DNA from: an uncultured SAR116 cluster alpha proteobacterium
Lineage (GTDB): Bacteria > Pseudomonadota > Alphaproteobacteria > Puniceispirillales > Marisalimonadaceae
Direction: 5' to 3'
Assembly: GCA_902623995.1 (NCBI GenBank)
Contig: CACNWE010000004.1
Location: forward strand, 1 to 64,000
DNA: 64,000 nt
The notes below the pieces were generated by a model. That model was not told the DNA's origin and did not search any database. It was given only the letters and a program-made list of their open reading frames with translations. The first letter of the stretch is position 1. Each line of letters opens with the position of its first letter. The position numbers were made by a program, and so were the translations under genes. Positions 43,428-54,693 of the stretch are shown here, in pieces.

Positions 43428-44055
43428 AGATCTTAATGTCAATTTTAAAAATAATATTCCAATATGTTATTCTTACTCTAGAAACAGAAAAATTGGTATT
43501 TTAGGAGGTTCTTTTAATCCAGCACATGTTGGCCATATTCACATTACTAATACTGCACTCATAAATCTTGGACTGGATGAAATTTGGTGGCTAGTTGCCC
43601 CTCAAAATAGATTAAAATCTTGTTTAGATATGGAGAGTTTTGACAAAAGACTGAGTTATGCTAGGCTATTAACAAAAAATATTTCTTATATAAAAGTCTT
43701 AGACCTTGAAAAAAAAAATCAACTATACGCCACATACAAAACTGTTAATTTTTTAAATCAGAGAACCCGAAAGGTAAAATTTATCTGGCTAATGGGAAGT
43801 GATATTTTAGACAATTTAAATCAATGGCTTTATCCAAATTTTATCGCTGGGAATATTCATATTGCTGTTATTTCTAGGCCAGGCTACTTAAATTCTTTTT
43901 TAAACACATCAAGAGTTCCAAATTTTGGAAAGAAACTTAAAACAATTAAAAGTAGAATAATATTTCATAAAAAAAAACCAGTCTGGGTTTTTTTAAAGAA
44001 TAAATTATTATCTATATCGTCATCACAGATAAGAAAAACTAAAACTTGCACTTAA
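43408..44055 (+). CDS. nadD: Nicotinate-nucleotide adenylyltransferase
   Basis: The protein of 215 residues (from the ATG at 43408; an in-frame start at 43396 adds 4) has the nucleotidyltransferase motif GGSFNPAHVGHIH. Next come WWLVAPQNRLKS, and the late SSSQIRKT motif, which corresponds to ISSTxIR. It adenylates nicotinate mononucleotide in NAD synthesis. The N-terminal about 25 residues before KIGILGG extend beyond many NadD, but some alphaproteobacterial forms do the same. The start lies inside the end of proA, and rsfS follows 12 bases after it. Confidence 0.92.
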   Translation: MIKYVDKDLNVNFKNNIPICYSYSRNRKIGILGGSFNPAHVGHIHITNTALINLGLDEIWWLVAPQNRLKSCLDMESFDKRLSYARLLTKNISYIKVLDLEKKNQLYATYKTVNFLNQRTRKVKFIWLMGSDILDNLNQWLYPNFIAGNIHIAVISRPGYLNSFLNTSRVPNFGKKLKTIKSRIIFHKKKPVWVFLKNKLLSISSSQIRKTKTCT

Positions 44056-44067
44056 TGGGATTATGTA

Positions 44068-44442
44068 ATGATAAAAACAAAGAGTTTATCTTCTAAAGAA
44101 TTGTTAAAATTTACATTAAAATCATTGGAAAATGATAAAGGTATAGACATTGTTAGTATTGATCTAATCGGTAGAAGTAGCATTGCAGATTATATGATAG
44201 TTGTAAGTGGGAATACTGCCAGACAAGTAACTGCTATGGCAAATAACTTAATAAAAAAATATAAAGAAATAGGCCTTCGCTTATCGTCTCCAGAAGGTAT
44301 GTCAAATGGAGATTGGATTTTAATTGATGCGAATGATATTTTAGTTCATATTTTTCGACCAGAAGTAAGAGATTTTTATAGCCTAGAAAAAATGTGGGAA
44401 AAAAAACAAGATAATATATCAAATGATGCAATAAAAAAATAA
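44068..44442 (+). CDS. rsfS: Ribosome silencing factor
   Basis: The 124-residue protein has the RsfS core: DIVSIDLIGRSSIADYMIVVSG split around residue 30, EGMSNGDWILIDANDILVHIF and RDFYSLEKMW. It binds L14 on the large subunit and blocks subunit joining when nutrients are scarce. It lies between nadD and rlmH, as in most alphaproteobacteria. rlmH begins 1 base after its stop. Confidence 0.95.
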   Translation: MIKTKSLSSKELLKFTLKSLENDKGIDIVSIDLIGRSSIADYMIVVSGNTARQVTAMANNLIKKYKEIGLRLSSPEGMSNGDWILIDANDILVHIFRPEVRDFYSLEKMWEKKQDNISNDAIKK

Positions 44443-44443
44443 A

Positions 44444-44893
44444 ATGAAATATAGAATTTCAACAATTGGTAAAATTAAAAGTAATGATGAAGACTTGATT
44501 ACAAGAAAATATCTTAAAAGAATTAAAAATATTGAATTAAAACAATATGAAGTTAAAACAAAAAATAAAGAAAAACAATTAGACAAAGAAGCTGATAAGT
44601 TAATTAATTCAACACCTAGAAACGGCAAATTGATCTTACTTGACGAAGAAGGTGAGAATTTATCTAGTTCAGACCTTGCAAAATTAATATTAAATTGGAG
44701 CAATGATAATATAACAAGTGTGAATTTTGCAATTGGTGGTGCATTTGGAAACGGTCTAAAAATAAAAAAAACCGCAGATAAAATTATTGCTTTTGGTAAA
44801 CTTACTTGGCCACATCAAATGGTTAAAATGATGATTGCTGAACAAATTTATAGAATAGAAACTATTATTCAAGGGCATCCTTACCATAAATAA
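44444..44893 (+). CDS. rlmH: 23S rRNA pseudouridine-1915 N3-methyltransferase
   Basis: The 149-residue SPOUT-fold methyltransferase has LILLDEEGENLSS, the knot glycine segment FAIGGAFG, and the conserved C-terminal PHQMVKMMIAEQIYRI with HPYHK at the end. It methylates pseudouridine 1915 in helix 69 of 23S rRNA. Length is normal. It continues the conserved obgE-to-rppH run. Confidence 0.95.
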   Translation: MKYRISTIGKIKSNDEDLITRKYLKRIKNIELKQYEVKTKNKEKQLDKEADKLINSTPRNGKLILLDEEGENLSSSDLAKLILNWSNDNITSVNFAIGGAFGNGLKIKKTADKIIAFGKLTWPHQMVKMMIAEQIYRIETIIQGHPYHK

Positions 44894-44916
44894 AATTTTT
44901 TTAATGGATTTAATTG

Positions 44917-46449
44917 ATGGAAAACAAACAAAATAAACCAATAGTTTTATGTATAATGGATGGTTGGGGAATTAATGAAAATACAGCAAATAATGCTGTA
45001 GCATTAGCAAAAACTCCAAATGTAGATTTTTTAACTAAAACATTTCCATATTCAACTTTAGATGCTTCTGGTGAAGATGTTGGGTTGCCTATAGGTCAAG
45101 TAGGAAACTCCGAGGTTGGACATATGAACATTGGTTCTGGAAGAGTGGTACTACAAACTCTACCAAAAATAAATAAAGCTTTTGACAATAATGAAATAGA
45201 AAAAAATAATAATTTTCAGAATTTTATTTCAAATCATGATAAAAATAAGACTGTTCATCTGCTCGGTTTGTGTAGTGAAGGTGGAGTGCATTCACATTCA
45301 TATCACATGATTGAAATGTCAAAACTTCTAAAAAAAAATAATTGTAAAACTTGGATACACATTTTTTCAGATGGGCGAGATTGTTCTCCAAAACAATTAG
45401 GCCAGGATATTAAAAAATTTGAAATGTCCCTCCCAAAAAATATCAAGATAGCATCACTTGTAGGTAGATACTTTTCAATGGATAGAGATTATAGATGGGA
45501 GAGAGTGAAAAAGGCTTTTGATCTTATTGTATGCGGAAAATATGACAGAAAGTTTTCTAATGTATCAGAAGGAATAGAAGAAGCTTATAAAAATAATGAA
45601 ACTGACGAATTTATTTCACCAACTCTGATTGGAAATTATAAAGGATTTGAAGATGGTGATAGTTTAATTATGATAAACTTTCGAGCGGACCGAGTTAGAG
45701 AATTATTAACAGCATTACTAGATCCTACATTTAGAAGATTTGAAAAAGATTTTAATACTCCAATTTTATGTAATAATCTTGGAATGACAGAATATTCAAC
45801 AGAATTGTCAAAATTTATGAATTCTATTTTTGTTAAAGAAAATATTAAGGACACACTTGGAGAGGTCATTTCAAAAGCGAATTTAAAACAATTAAGACTA
45901 GCTGAAACAGAAAAATATCCTCATGTTACTTTCTTTTTTAATGGAGGAGAGGAGACGGTTTACCCTGGTGAAACAAGAGTAATGATACCTTCACCAAAAA
46001 TATCTACATATGATTTACAACCTGAAATGTCGGCAAAGAAAATTGAGACTAAATTAATATCCTCCATAAAAACTAAAACTTATGATCTAATTGTAATTAA
46101 TTTTGCAAACCCTGATATGGTTGGACATACAGGTGATTTAAAAGCAGCTATTAAAGCAGTGGAAACTGTTGATACAGCAATTGGAAATATAAAAGATATA
46201 ATAATTAAATATGATGTACAAATGTTATTGACCGCAGACCATGGAAACTGTGAAGTTATGTTCGATGAAATAGCGAACTTACCACATACTTCACATACAT
46301 GTAATAAGGTTCCTTTGATACTTATTTCTAAAAAAAATAATTATAAGTTGAGAGCTGGAAGATTAGCAGATATTGCTCCAACAATTTTAGAACTTATTTC
46401 TATCAAATCACCTAAAAACATGAGTGGTAAATCACTTTTAGTAAAATAA
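44917..46449 (+). CDS. gpmI: 2,3-bisphosphoglycerate-independent phosphoglycerate mutase
   Basis: The 510-residue alkaline-phosphatase-superfamily enzyme starts LCIMDGWGINE (metal Asp) and has GNSEVGHMNIGSGRVV with the catalytic Ser. HIFSDGRDCSPK and GRYFSMDRDYRWERV follow, and later VINFANPDMVGHTG, TADHGNCEVM and HTSHTCNKVP supply the metal ligands. It interconverts 3- and 2-phosphoglycerate using Mn. The ATG at 44917 is preferred over TTG at 44914. It sits between rlmH and ctpA, its usual alphaproteobacterial place. Confidence 0.95.
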   Translation: MENKQNKPIVLCIMDGWGINENTANNAVALAKTPNVDFLTKTFPYSTLDASGEDVGLPIGQVGNSEVGHMNIGSGRVVLQTLPKINKAFDNNEIEKNNNFQNFISNHDKNKTVHLLGLCSEGGVHSHSYHMIEMSKLLKKNNCKTWIHIFSDGRDCSPKQLGQDIKKFEMSLPKNIKIASLVGRYFSMDRDYRWERVKKAFDLIVCGKYDRKFSNVSEGIEEAYKNNETDEFISPTLIGNYKGFEDGDSLIMINFRADRVRELLTALLDPTFRRFEKDFNTPILCNNLGMTEYSTELSKFMNSIFVKENIKDTLGEVISKANLKQLRLAETEKYPHVTFFFNGGEETVYPGETRVMIPSPKISTYDLQPEMSAKKIETKLISSIKTKTYDLIVINFANPDMVGHTGDLKAAIKAVETVDTAIGNIKDIIIKYDVQMLLTADHGNCEVMFDEIANLPHTSHTCNKVPLILISKKNNYKLRAGRLADIAPTILELISIKSPKNMSGKSLLVK

Positions 46450-46538
46450 AAGTTATAATTAGATTTTTCTGTAGTTGCTGTACAAAATATATTCTATACT
46501 ATCATAGCATATTCTCAACTTGAATTAAGGCCTACTAA

Positions 46539-47918
46539 ATGATTAAAAAAATCTCTATTTATAATATAAATTATAATCTTATTGTTTTTTTAGCATTTTT
46601 TTTGGTTTTTAATATATGTTTGTTTGAACAAAATCTTGCTAGAGCTGAAAATCGTCAAGAAACCTACAAACAACTAAATCTTTTTGGTGATGTTTTTCAA
46701 AGAGTACAGGAACAATACGTAGAAGAAGTTACTGACAAAAAACTGATAGAATCTGCAATTTCAGGTATGCTTCAATCTCTTGATCCACACTCTTCTTATT
46801 TAAGTCCAGAATCATATAAAGATATGCAGGTAAAGACCAAAGGAAAATTTGGTGGCCTAGGTGTTGAAATAACCATGGAAGATGGTGTGGTAAAAGTTGT
46901 CTCACCGATAGATGATACACCTGCAGCTAACGCAGGTATGAAGTCAGGCGATTTAATTATTGGCATTAATGGAGAGTCAATTAGAGGGCTTTCAATAAAT
47001 GACGCTGTATCTCAACTTCGAGGTCCTGTTGGTAGTAAGGTTGTTATTACTGTTGTTCGTGATAAAAAAGATCCTTTTGAAATTGAAATAATTAGAGATG
47101 TTATAAAAATAAGATCCGTAAGACACAACATTATTAAAAATATAGGTTATGTACGTTTAACTACCTTTTCGGATACAACTACTTCTGGTCTAAAAAAATC
47201 CATAGATGAAATTAAAAAGGAACTTGGAGAAAAATTTCAAGGACTAATATTAGATTTAAGGAATAATCCAGGAGGTCTTTTAAATCAATCAATTTCAGTT
47301 ACTGACTCTTTCTTAAACCAGGGAGAAATAGTATCAACACAAGGAAGAAAAGATGATGATTCTTCAAGAACTTTTGCAAAAAAAGGTGATATAATTGATG
47401 GCAAACCCATGATAGTTCTTATAAATAGTGGGTCAGCATCTGCTAGCGAAATTGTAGCAGGAGCACTTAAAGATCATTCAAGAGCAATAATAGTTGGCAC
47501 TCGTAGTTTCGGTAAAGGATCAGTCCAATCTATAATTCCTTTAGCAGGTAATGGTGCAATGAGACTAACAACAGCAAGATATTACACACCAAGTGGTATA
47601 TCAATACAAGCTAAAGGTATTGAACCAGATATTATTGTAGAAGCTGGTATAACTAAACTGACTAAAGAAACACCAGAAAATAGGAGAGAAGAAAATTTAA
47701 GAGGAGCCTTGGACACAAATAAACAAGATACAAAAAAAGACAGTGTCGATAAACCAGAATTAACTCCAGTTGAAAAACTTTTACAAGATAATCAAATCTC
47801 TAGAGCGGTTGATCTCATAAGAGGGATTAACTTATATAGCAATAAAAAGAAAGTAACTTCTACAGCCAAAAGTATGAAAAAACCTATCCCAAACAAAGTT
47901 AGTAGTGTTAACAATTGA
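46539..47918 (+). CDS. ctpA: S41 family C-terminal processing peptidase
   Basis: The 459-residue protein has an N-terminal membrane or signal segment (about residues 12-33). A PDZ domain (about residues 95-185, GKFGGLGVEITMEDG) and an S41 protease core follow. The catalytic Ser is in NSGSASASEIVAG (about residue 308) and the Lys in RSFGKGSVQS (about 331). It cleaves proteins from their C-terminus in the periplasm. The last about 90 residues are polar and low in complexity. The stop overlaps the TTG start of rppH. The 89-base gap upstream lacks the EnvC gene often present here. Confidence 0.93.
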   Translation: MIKKISIYNINYNLIVFLAFFLVFNICLFEQNLARAENRQETYKQLNLFGDVFQRVQEQYVEEVTDKKLIESAISGMLQSLDPHSSYLSPESYKDMQVKTKGKFGGLGVEITMEDGVVKVVSPIDDTPAANAGMKSGDLIIGINGESIRGLSINDAVSQLRGPVGSKVVITVVRDKKDPFEIEIIRDVIKIRSVRHNIIKNIGYVRLTTFSDTTTSGLKKSIDEIKKELGEKFQGLILDLRNNPGGLLNQSISVTDSFLNQGEIVSTQGRKDDDSSRTFAKKGDIIDGKPMIVLINSGSASASEIVAGALKDHSRAIIVGTRSFGKGSVQSIIPLAGNGAMRLTTARYYTPSGISIQAKGIEPDIIVEAGITKLTKETPENRREENLRGALDTNKQDTKKDSVDKPELTPVEKLLQDNQISRAVDLIRGINLYSNKKKVTSTAKSMKKPIPNKVSSVNN

Positions 47919-48430
47919 ACATAATTAAAAATAATATTCCTCTTTTAGAAAGACCATATCGTTCTTGTGTAGGGTTAATGGTTTTTAATGAAGACGGAAA
48001 CGTATTTTGTGGACAAAGACTTGATAATAAAGCTGAAGCATGGCAATTACCCCAAGGAGGTATTGACAAAGGAGAATTGCCTATAGAGGCTGGATATAGA
48101 GAATTAAAAGAAGAGACCAGTATAACTAATATTGAGTTTATAAGTGAATATCCAGAATGGTTGAATTATGATATTCCATTACCATTAGCTGACAATCTTT
48201 GGGAAGGAAAGTATAGAGGACAAACTCAAAGGTGGCTCTTATTTCATTTTATGGGTAAGGATAAAGAAATAGATATTAATACTAACCATCCTGAATTTAA
48301 AAACTGGATTTGGCTTGATCCAGAATTATTACCTGAAAAAGCAATTTCATTTAAGAAGGATGTTTATAGAAAAATTAATGATATATTCATCCCAATAATC
48401 AAAAACTTTAATGCTTCAAACTTCAATTAA
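47915..48430 (+). CDS. rppH: RNA pyrophosphohydrolase (Nudix)
   Basis: The 171-residue protein has the RppH-type start RPYRSCVGLMVFNEDG, WQLPQGGIDKGE, and a Nudix box running to RELKEETSI. The box ends TSI where the consensus has xG then a hydrophobic residue, a mild deviation. The metal-binding Glu residues are intact. It removes pyrophosphate from the 5' end of mRNAs and so starts decay. Translation starts at a TTG (47915) overlapping the ctpA stop as TTGA, the only in-frame start consistent with the conserved N-terminus. Confidence 0.92.
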   Translation: MNIIKNNIPLLERPYRSCVGLMVFNEDGNVFCGQRLDNKAEAWQLPQGGIDKGELPIEAGYRELKEETSITNIEFISEYPEWLNYDIPLPLADNLWEGKYRGQTQRWLLFHFMGKDKEIDINTNHPEFKNWIWLDPELLPEKAISFKKDVYRKINDIFIPIIKNFNASNFN

Positions 48431-48435
48431 TTATA

Positions 48436-49725
48436 ATGAAAAAAGAGATCAACTCAAATAATGAAAAGCTTGTTAATAAAGTTTCTGAAATATTAACAAA
48501 ATTTAAAGACGATCCTAAAAAATTTGAAAATATATTTACTGAGCTTTTTGAAAAAGATTTTGAAGTGCAGCTCAATGAAATAAGTGAAGTTAAAAATGGA
48601 TTATTAGAGGGTTTAATAATATCTGTAAAAGATTTATTTGACGTTAAGGGATATCATACAAGAGGAGGAACTAAGTTTTTAAAACCCGATGTTTCTCTAA
48701 GTGATGCAAAATGTATTTCCAGTATAAGAAAAGCTGGTGGCTTACTTCTTGGACATACAAATATGACTGAACTTGCCTACTCAGGTTTGGGAATTAATCC
48801 TCATTATGGAACTCCTGACAATCCTTTATATCCCGGTTCTGTACCAGGTGGATCAACATCTGGTGGAGCTGTGTCAGTCGCTTTAAATTTGTCTGACATT
48901 GCTATAGGGACTGATACTGGAGGTTCAACGAGGATACCAGCTGCTTTCACGGGTATTACAGGCTTTAAACCTACACAAGATAGTATTTCAAGAGATGGTG
49001 TCCTTACCCTCTCAATTAGCTTAGATAGTGTTGGACTAATGGCAAGAAATGTTGAACTTTGTAAACTTGGCTACCATGCTATGAGAAAAAAAATAAATGC
49101 TAAACAAGAAAAATTACAATATAAAAATCCAAAATTAATAATTCCTTCTAATTTTGGATTTGAAGATATAGATAATGAAATCAAAGTTGCTTTTAAATTA
49201 GCTAAGAAAAAAATTAGTGAAAGTGGATACGAAGTTATTGAAATGAATGTGCCAGTTTTAGATTTATACAAAAAAGTGCCAATATGGCAATTTGCATCAG
49301 TGGAGTGTGCAACAGAATATTTTTATTTATATGATAAAAAAAAACATTTAATTGATCCAAACGTATTAAGGCGAATAGAACGAGCTAATGAAGTTACGGC
49401 TGTTGAATATAATTTATTACAGAAAATTAGAGCAGATTTAATTGAAAAGTTTAACAAATTTTTAAAAAATAAATTTTTAATTATGCCAACTGTGACAATA
49501 CTACCACCTTTAGTAGAAAAATGTAAAGATAGTGAATTCTATGATAAGGCAAATTTAATATCGTTAAGAAACACAACTTTAGCTAATTATATGAATGGCT
49601 GTAGTATTTCTATACCTTATTTTGAAAATAAAAAGCCTATTGGAATTATGTTAAACGCAACAACCAATGAAGATGATTATCTTTTGAGTATAAGCTCTGA
49701 TATACAAAAAGTGTTACAGAAATAA
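48436..49725 (+). CDS. Amidase-signature family amidase inserted between rppH and atpC
   Basis: The 429-residue protein has the amidase triad Lys65 (SVKDLF), Ser140 (PGGSTSG) and Ser164 (TGGSTRIPA). It differs from GatA in its shorter middle region and by lacking gatB/C nearby. Substrate is unknown. It starts 5 bases after rppH, so it may ride on the housekeeping transcript, and it ends 1 base before the convergent atpC stop. In many alphaproteobacteria rppH adjoins the atp operon directly, so this gene looks like a lineage-specific insertion (from family knowledge, not compared here). Confidence 0.85.
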   Translation: MKKEINSNNEKLVNKVSEILTKFKDDPKKFENIFTELFEKDFEVQLNEISEVKNGLLEGLIISVKDLFDVKGYHTRGGTKFLKPDVSLSDAKCISSIRKAGGLLLGHTNMTELAYSGLGINPHYGTPDNPLYPGSVPGGSTSGGAVSVALNLSDIAIGTDTGGSTRIPAAFTGITGFKPTQDSISRDGVLTLSISLDSVGLMARNVELCKLGYHAMRKKINAKQEKLQYKNPKLIIPSNFGFEDIDNEIKVAFKLAKKKISESGYEVIEMNVPVLDLYKKVPIWQFASVECATEYFYLYDKKKHLIDPNVLRRIERANEVTAVEYNLLQKIRADLIEKFNKFLKNKFLIMPTVTILPPLVEKCKDSEFYDKANLISLRNTTLANYMNGCSISIPYFENKKPIGIMLNATTNEDDYLLSISSDIQKVLQK

Positions 49726-49726
49726 A

Positions 49727-50125
49727 TTAACCTATTTCATCCAAAACTACCTTAATGAAAGACGAATTTTTGGTTGCGAGTTCTGCAATATTTTGATCGT
49801 TATGATTTTCTTGAGACTGAAAAGCTAGAAGTTTTTCTTCAAGAACTTGTTTATTTGCTTTATCAATCTTTTCAGCTCTTTCTGCTAGTATTGTAACGGT
49901 TGTTTCATTTATTTCAGCTATTCCACCATCTATCATTATCTGCGATGAAACTTTATTATCATTAAAAATATCAACCATCCCTCTATCAAGAGTAGAAATA
50001 ACTTTAGAATGTCTTGGAAGGGCACCAATTTGCCCGTCTGAACCTGGGACAACAACCATTTCCACAGATTCAGATACTATTATAGCTGAAGGTGTTACTA
50101 CCTCTAAATTAGTTGTGTCTGCCAT
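49727..50125 (-). CDS. atpC: ATP synthase F1 subunit epsilon
   Basis: The 132-residue protein has the epsilon N-terminal beta domain: VVPGSDGQIGALPRHSKVIS, GGIAEINETTVTILAERAE. A short helical C-terminus follows. It inhibits and couples the rotor of F1 at the inner membrane. It is the last gene of the atpHAGDC operon. The C-terminal helix pair looks shortened, as in other alphaproteobacteria. A GAGG ribosome site precedes the start. Confidence 0.95.
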   Translation of the reverse strand: MADTTNLEVVTPSAIIVSESVEMVVVPGSDGQIGALPRHSKVISTLDRGMVDIFNDNKVSSQIMIDGGIAEINETTVTILAERAEKIDKANKQVLEEKLLAFQSQENHNDQNIAELATKNSSFIKVVLDEIG

Positions 50126-50154
50126 TCATACCTCATCTCAAAACGTTCAAAAAT

Positions 50155-51606
<1,452 letters not shown>

Positions 51607-51611
51607 TTATA

Positions 51612-52484
51612 TTATAAGGCCTCTGCACCTGAAATAATTTCAATTAATTCTTTTGTAATCACTGCTTGTCTTGTTCTATTATATTGAAGAGTTAAATTAT
51701 CTATCATCTCGCCAGCATTCCTAGTAGCATTATCCATTGCAGTCATTCTAGCAGCTAGTTCACTTGCCGTACTTTCAATTTGAGAACTATATAATTGAGT
51801 GGCTAAATTACGAGGTAATAGATCGTTCAATATTTCTTCTTCGCTTGGCTCAAATTCATATATTGAACTAGAGTCATTTTCATCAATCTCATCATTTTTA
51901 ACTTCTACCGGGATAAGAGATTTAAAAGTAACTTCTTGAGTAATTGCAGAAACAAATTTATTAAAAATTACTCTGCATGTACCAAATTCATTGTTTTTAA
52001 ATAAATCGATTATTTTTTTTGCTAAAACTTCAGCATCTGTGTAATTTGGTTTTGCTGAATTTCCATCTATTTTTTCAACAAACAAGTCACCAAATTCTCT
52101 ATTGAGTGCATCAGCGGATTTTTTTCCTACCATAAGTAATTTAACATTTATACCATCGTCTTTTAGTTTATTAATTTCAGACCTAACTGTTCTTGTAATT
52201 GATCCATTAAAGCCACCGCATAATCCTCTATCTGCAGAAAAAACAACCAATAAATGAGTTTTGATTTCTTCTTTACCACTTAATAGATCTATAGAGCTTC
52301 CAATTGCTTTATGAGAAATTTTAGATACAACACTGTCTATAAGAGATGTGTAAGGTCTTGAGGCCAATGCTTGCTCTTGAGCTTTACGCAACTTAGCAGC
52401 GGCAACCATCTTCATTGCTGATGTAATTTTTTGTGTAGACTTGACTGAACCAATTCTATTTTTAAGGTCTTTTAAAGAAGGCAT
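51612..52484 (-). CDS. atpG: ATP synthase F1 subunit gamma
   Basis: The 290-residue central-stalk protein starts MPSLKDLKNRIGSVKSTQKIT and ends with LQYNRTRQAVITKELIEII, the coiled-coil ends that form the rotor shaft. The middle contains FSADRGLCGGFNG. It turns inside the alpha-beta ring and links it to the membrane rotor. It lies between atpA and atpD in the standard order, 28 bases after atpA. Confidence 0.97.
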   Translation of the reverse strand: MPSLKDLKNRIGSVKSTQKITSAMKMVAAAKLRKAQEQALASRPYTSLIDSVVSKISHKAIGSSIDLLSGKEEIKTHLLVVFSADRGLCGGFNGSITRTVRSEINKLKDDGINVKLLMVGKKSADALNREFGDLFVEKIDGNSAKPNYTDAEVLAKKIIDLFKNNEFGTCRVIFNKFVSAITQEVTFKSLIPVEVKNDEIDENDSSSIYEFEPSEEEILNDLLPRNLATQLYSSQIESTASELAARMTAMDNATRNAGEMIDNLTLQYNRTRQAVITKELIEIISGAEAL

Positions 52485-52512
52485 AAACCTAATCCTTATT
52501 AATTCAAATTAT

Positions 52513-54048
52513 CTAAGTAAAATTCTTTACTAATTCGTCTAGTGTGTCTTTAAGAGCTTTTTCAGTATCATCTGAAATAGATTTATCTTTACTTATTGCT
52601 TCTAAAATATTAGAACCCTTAGTATTTAATTCTTGAATAAGTGATTGTTCAAACTTACCAATTTTTTGTGTTGGAATTTGGTCTAAATATCCTTTTACAC
52701 CGGCAAAAATTACAGCTACTTGCTCTTCAACATCCATTGGAGAATATTGAGGTTGTTTAAGTAACTCAGTTAACCTTTCTCCTCTTGATAAAAGTTGTCT
52801 TGTTGAAGCATCCATATCAGATGCAAATTGTGCGAAAGCAGCCATTTCTCGATATTGTGCTAAATCTAACTTAATTGTACCAGCTACTTGTTTCATAGCT
52901 TTAATTTGAGCAGCAGATCCAACCCTTGAAACAGATAAACCTACGTTAACCGCTGGCCTAATACCTTTATAAAAGAGTTCTGTTTCTAAAAAAATTTGAC
53001 CATCTGTAATTGAAATAACATTAGTTGGAATAAATGCGGAAACGTCACCACCTTGTGTTTCAATTATTGGAAGGGCTGTTAATGATCCAGATCCATTTTC
53101 TCCATTTAATTTTGCGGCTCTTTCAAGTAAACGAGAATGTAAATAAAATACATCACCTGGATAAGCTTCTCTTCCTGGGGGCCTCCTTAAAAGGAGAGAC
53201 ATTTGTCTGTAAGCAACTGCTTGTTTTGATAAATCATCATAAACAATGACTGCATGCATTCCATTATCTCTAAAAAACTCTCCCATAGCAGCTGCAGAGT
53301 AAGGTGCAAGAAATTGCATAGGAGCTGGATCAGATGCCGTGGCTGCTACCACAATTGAATACTCTAAAGCTCCTCTTTCCTCTAAAGTTTTAACAATTTG
53401 TGCTACTGTTGATCTTTTTTGACCTACTGCCACATAAATACAGAACAACTTCTTAGTATCATCTTTACCAGCTTTATCATTAGTACTCTTTTGATTTAAA
53501 AAAGTATCTATTGCAATAGCTGTTTTGCCTGTCTGTCTGTCTCCAATAATAAGTTCCCTCTGCCCTCTTCCTACAGGAATAAGGGAATCGATTGCTTTCA
53601 AACCAGTTTGCATAGGTTCACTTACTGATTCTCTTGGCATAATACCTGGAGCTTTAGTCTCAACTCTTGATCTTTTAATATTTTTTAGAGCACCCTTTCC
53701 ATCAATAGGGTTACCAAGTGCATCAACAACTCTCCCTAAAAGTCCTTTACCAATTGGCACATCAACAATTGAACCTGTTCTTTTGACAACGTCACCTTCT
53801 TTAATTGTTTTGTCACTTCCAAATATAACTACGCCGACATTGTCTCTTTCAAGGTTTAAAGCCATACCAGCAATACCACCGGGAAACTCTACCATTTCAC
53901 CAGCTTGGATCTGATCAAGTCCGTAAACACGAGCAATTCCATCACCTACTGATAAAACCTTACCAACTTCTGTGACTTCAGCATCAGTGCCAAAATTTTC
54001 AATCTGATCTTTTAATATTGTTGATATTTCTGCTGCACGAATATCCAT
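52513..54048 (-). CDS. atpA: ATP synthase F1 subunit alpha
   Basis: The 511-residue non-catalytic nucleotide-binding subunit has the P-loop GDRQTGKT, the [15 protein letters not shown] segment, the arginine-finger region [14 protein letters not shown], and the [16 protein letters not shown] region. Its ATG overlaps the atpH stop as TAATG, so translation is coupled. It belongs to the F1 head on the cytoplasmic side of the inner membrane. Confidence 0.98.
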   Translation of the reverse strand: MDIRAAEISTILKDQIENFGTDAEVTEVGKVLSVGDGIARVYGLDQIQAGEMVEFPGGIAGMALNLERDNVGVVIFGSDKTIKEGDVVKRTGSIVDVPIGKGLLGRVVDALGNPIDGKGALKNIKRSRVETKAPGIMPRESVSEPMQTGLKAIDSLIPVGRGQRELIIGDRQTGKTAIAIDTFLNQKSTNDKAGKDDTKKLFCIYVAVGQKRSTVAQIVKTLEERGALEYSIVVAATASDPAPMQFLAPYSAAAMGEFFRDNGMHAVIVYDDLSKQAVAYRQMSLLLRRPPGREAYPGDVFYLHSRLLERAAKLNGENGSGSLTALPIIETQGGDVSAFIPTNVISITDGQIFLETELFYKGIRPAVNVGLSVSRVGSAAQIKAMKQVAGTIKLDLAQYREMAAFAQFASDMDASTRQLLSRGERLTELLKQPQYSPMDVEEQVAVIFAGVKGYLDQIPTQKIGKFEQSLIQELNTKGSNILEAISKDKSISDDTEKALKDTLDELVKNFT

Positions 54049-54599
54049 TAGTTTGTACCTCTCATAGCTATTTCAAGTCTATTTAATTTAGTTTTTAATG
54101 AGTTATCTATCATTTTGGAACCTATTTTAACAATAAGACCTCCAATCAAACTTTGATCAACGTTTGCTGATAATATTATTTTTTTATGACCTGTTGCTTC
54201 AGATATTGCTGCAACAACTTTTTTTTCTTGATTCTGGTCAAGTTTAAAAGAGGATGTAACTTCAGCTTTAACCTCACCATTAATTCTAGATACTTCTGAT
54301 AAAAAGTCATTTATCACTTCGTTGATTAATATTAATCTTCCATTATTTGCAAGAGTTCCGAAGAATTTGATGGTTAATTGTTGAGCTTTAACTTTACTTA
54401 AAATTTTAAGTATTGAATGTTGTTTTTCAGATTTAGATATAGCTGGAGACTTGACTAAATTGGACAAACTATCGCTTTCTTTAAGCAACTTTTTTAAGCT
54501 CATAAAGTCATCAACTATTTTTGTTAAAATCTTTTTTTCTTCAGCTAATTCATATAAAGCTTTTGCATATCTACCTGACAAGCTAGATGAAACGCTCAT
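54048..54599 (-). CDS. atpH: ATP synthase F1 subunit delta (OSCP)
   Basis: The 183-residue protein has the delta N-terminal helical domain starting [12 protein letters not shown] and the C-terminal [21 protein letters not shown] motif. It connects F1 to the peripheral stalk. It is the first gene of the F1 operon. The Fo genes are not in this window, as is normal for alphaproteobacteria, where the Fo operon is separate. priA precedes it by 94 bases on the same strand. AGGAAATATTAGG stands before the ATG. Confidence 0.95.
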   Translation of the reverse strand: MSVSSSLSGRYAKALYELAEEKKILTKIVDDFMSLKKLLKESDSLSNLVKSPAISKSEKQHSILKILSKVKAQQLTIKFFGTLANNGRLILINEVINDFLSEVSRINGEVKAEVTSSFKLDQNQEKKVVAAISEATGHKKIILSANVDQSLIGGLIVKIGSKMIDNSLKTKLNRLEIAMRGTN

Positions 54600-54693
54600 C
54601 CTAATATTTCCTTTTAAGTAAATAAAATATTATGGATAGCTACCACAGCATTCATATCATTGCAAGTAACAAGGGCACCAAATTGAATTAATT

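Noticed and set aside
53525-53914. A 129-codon open frame opposite atpA
   Set aside because: Antisense to highly conserved alpha-subunit coding sequence, with no independent support.
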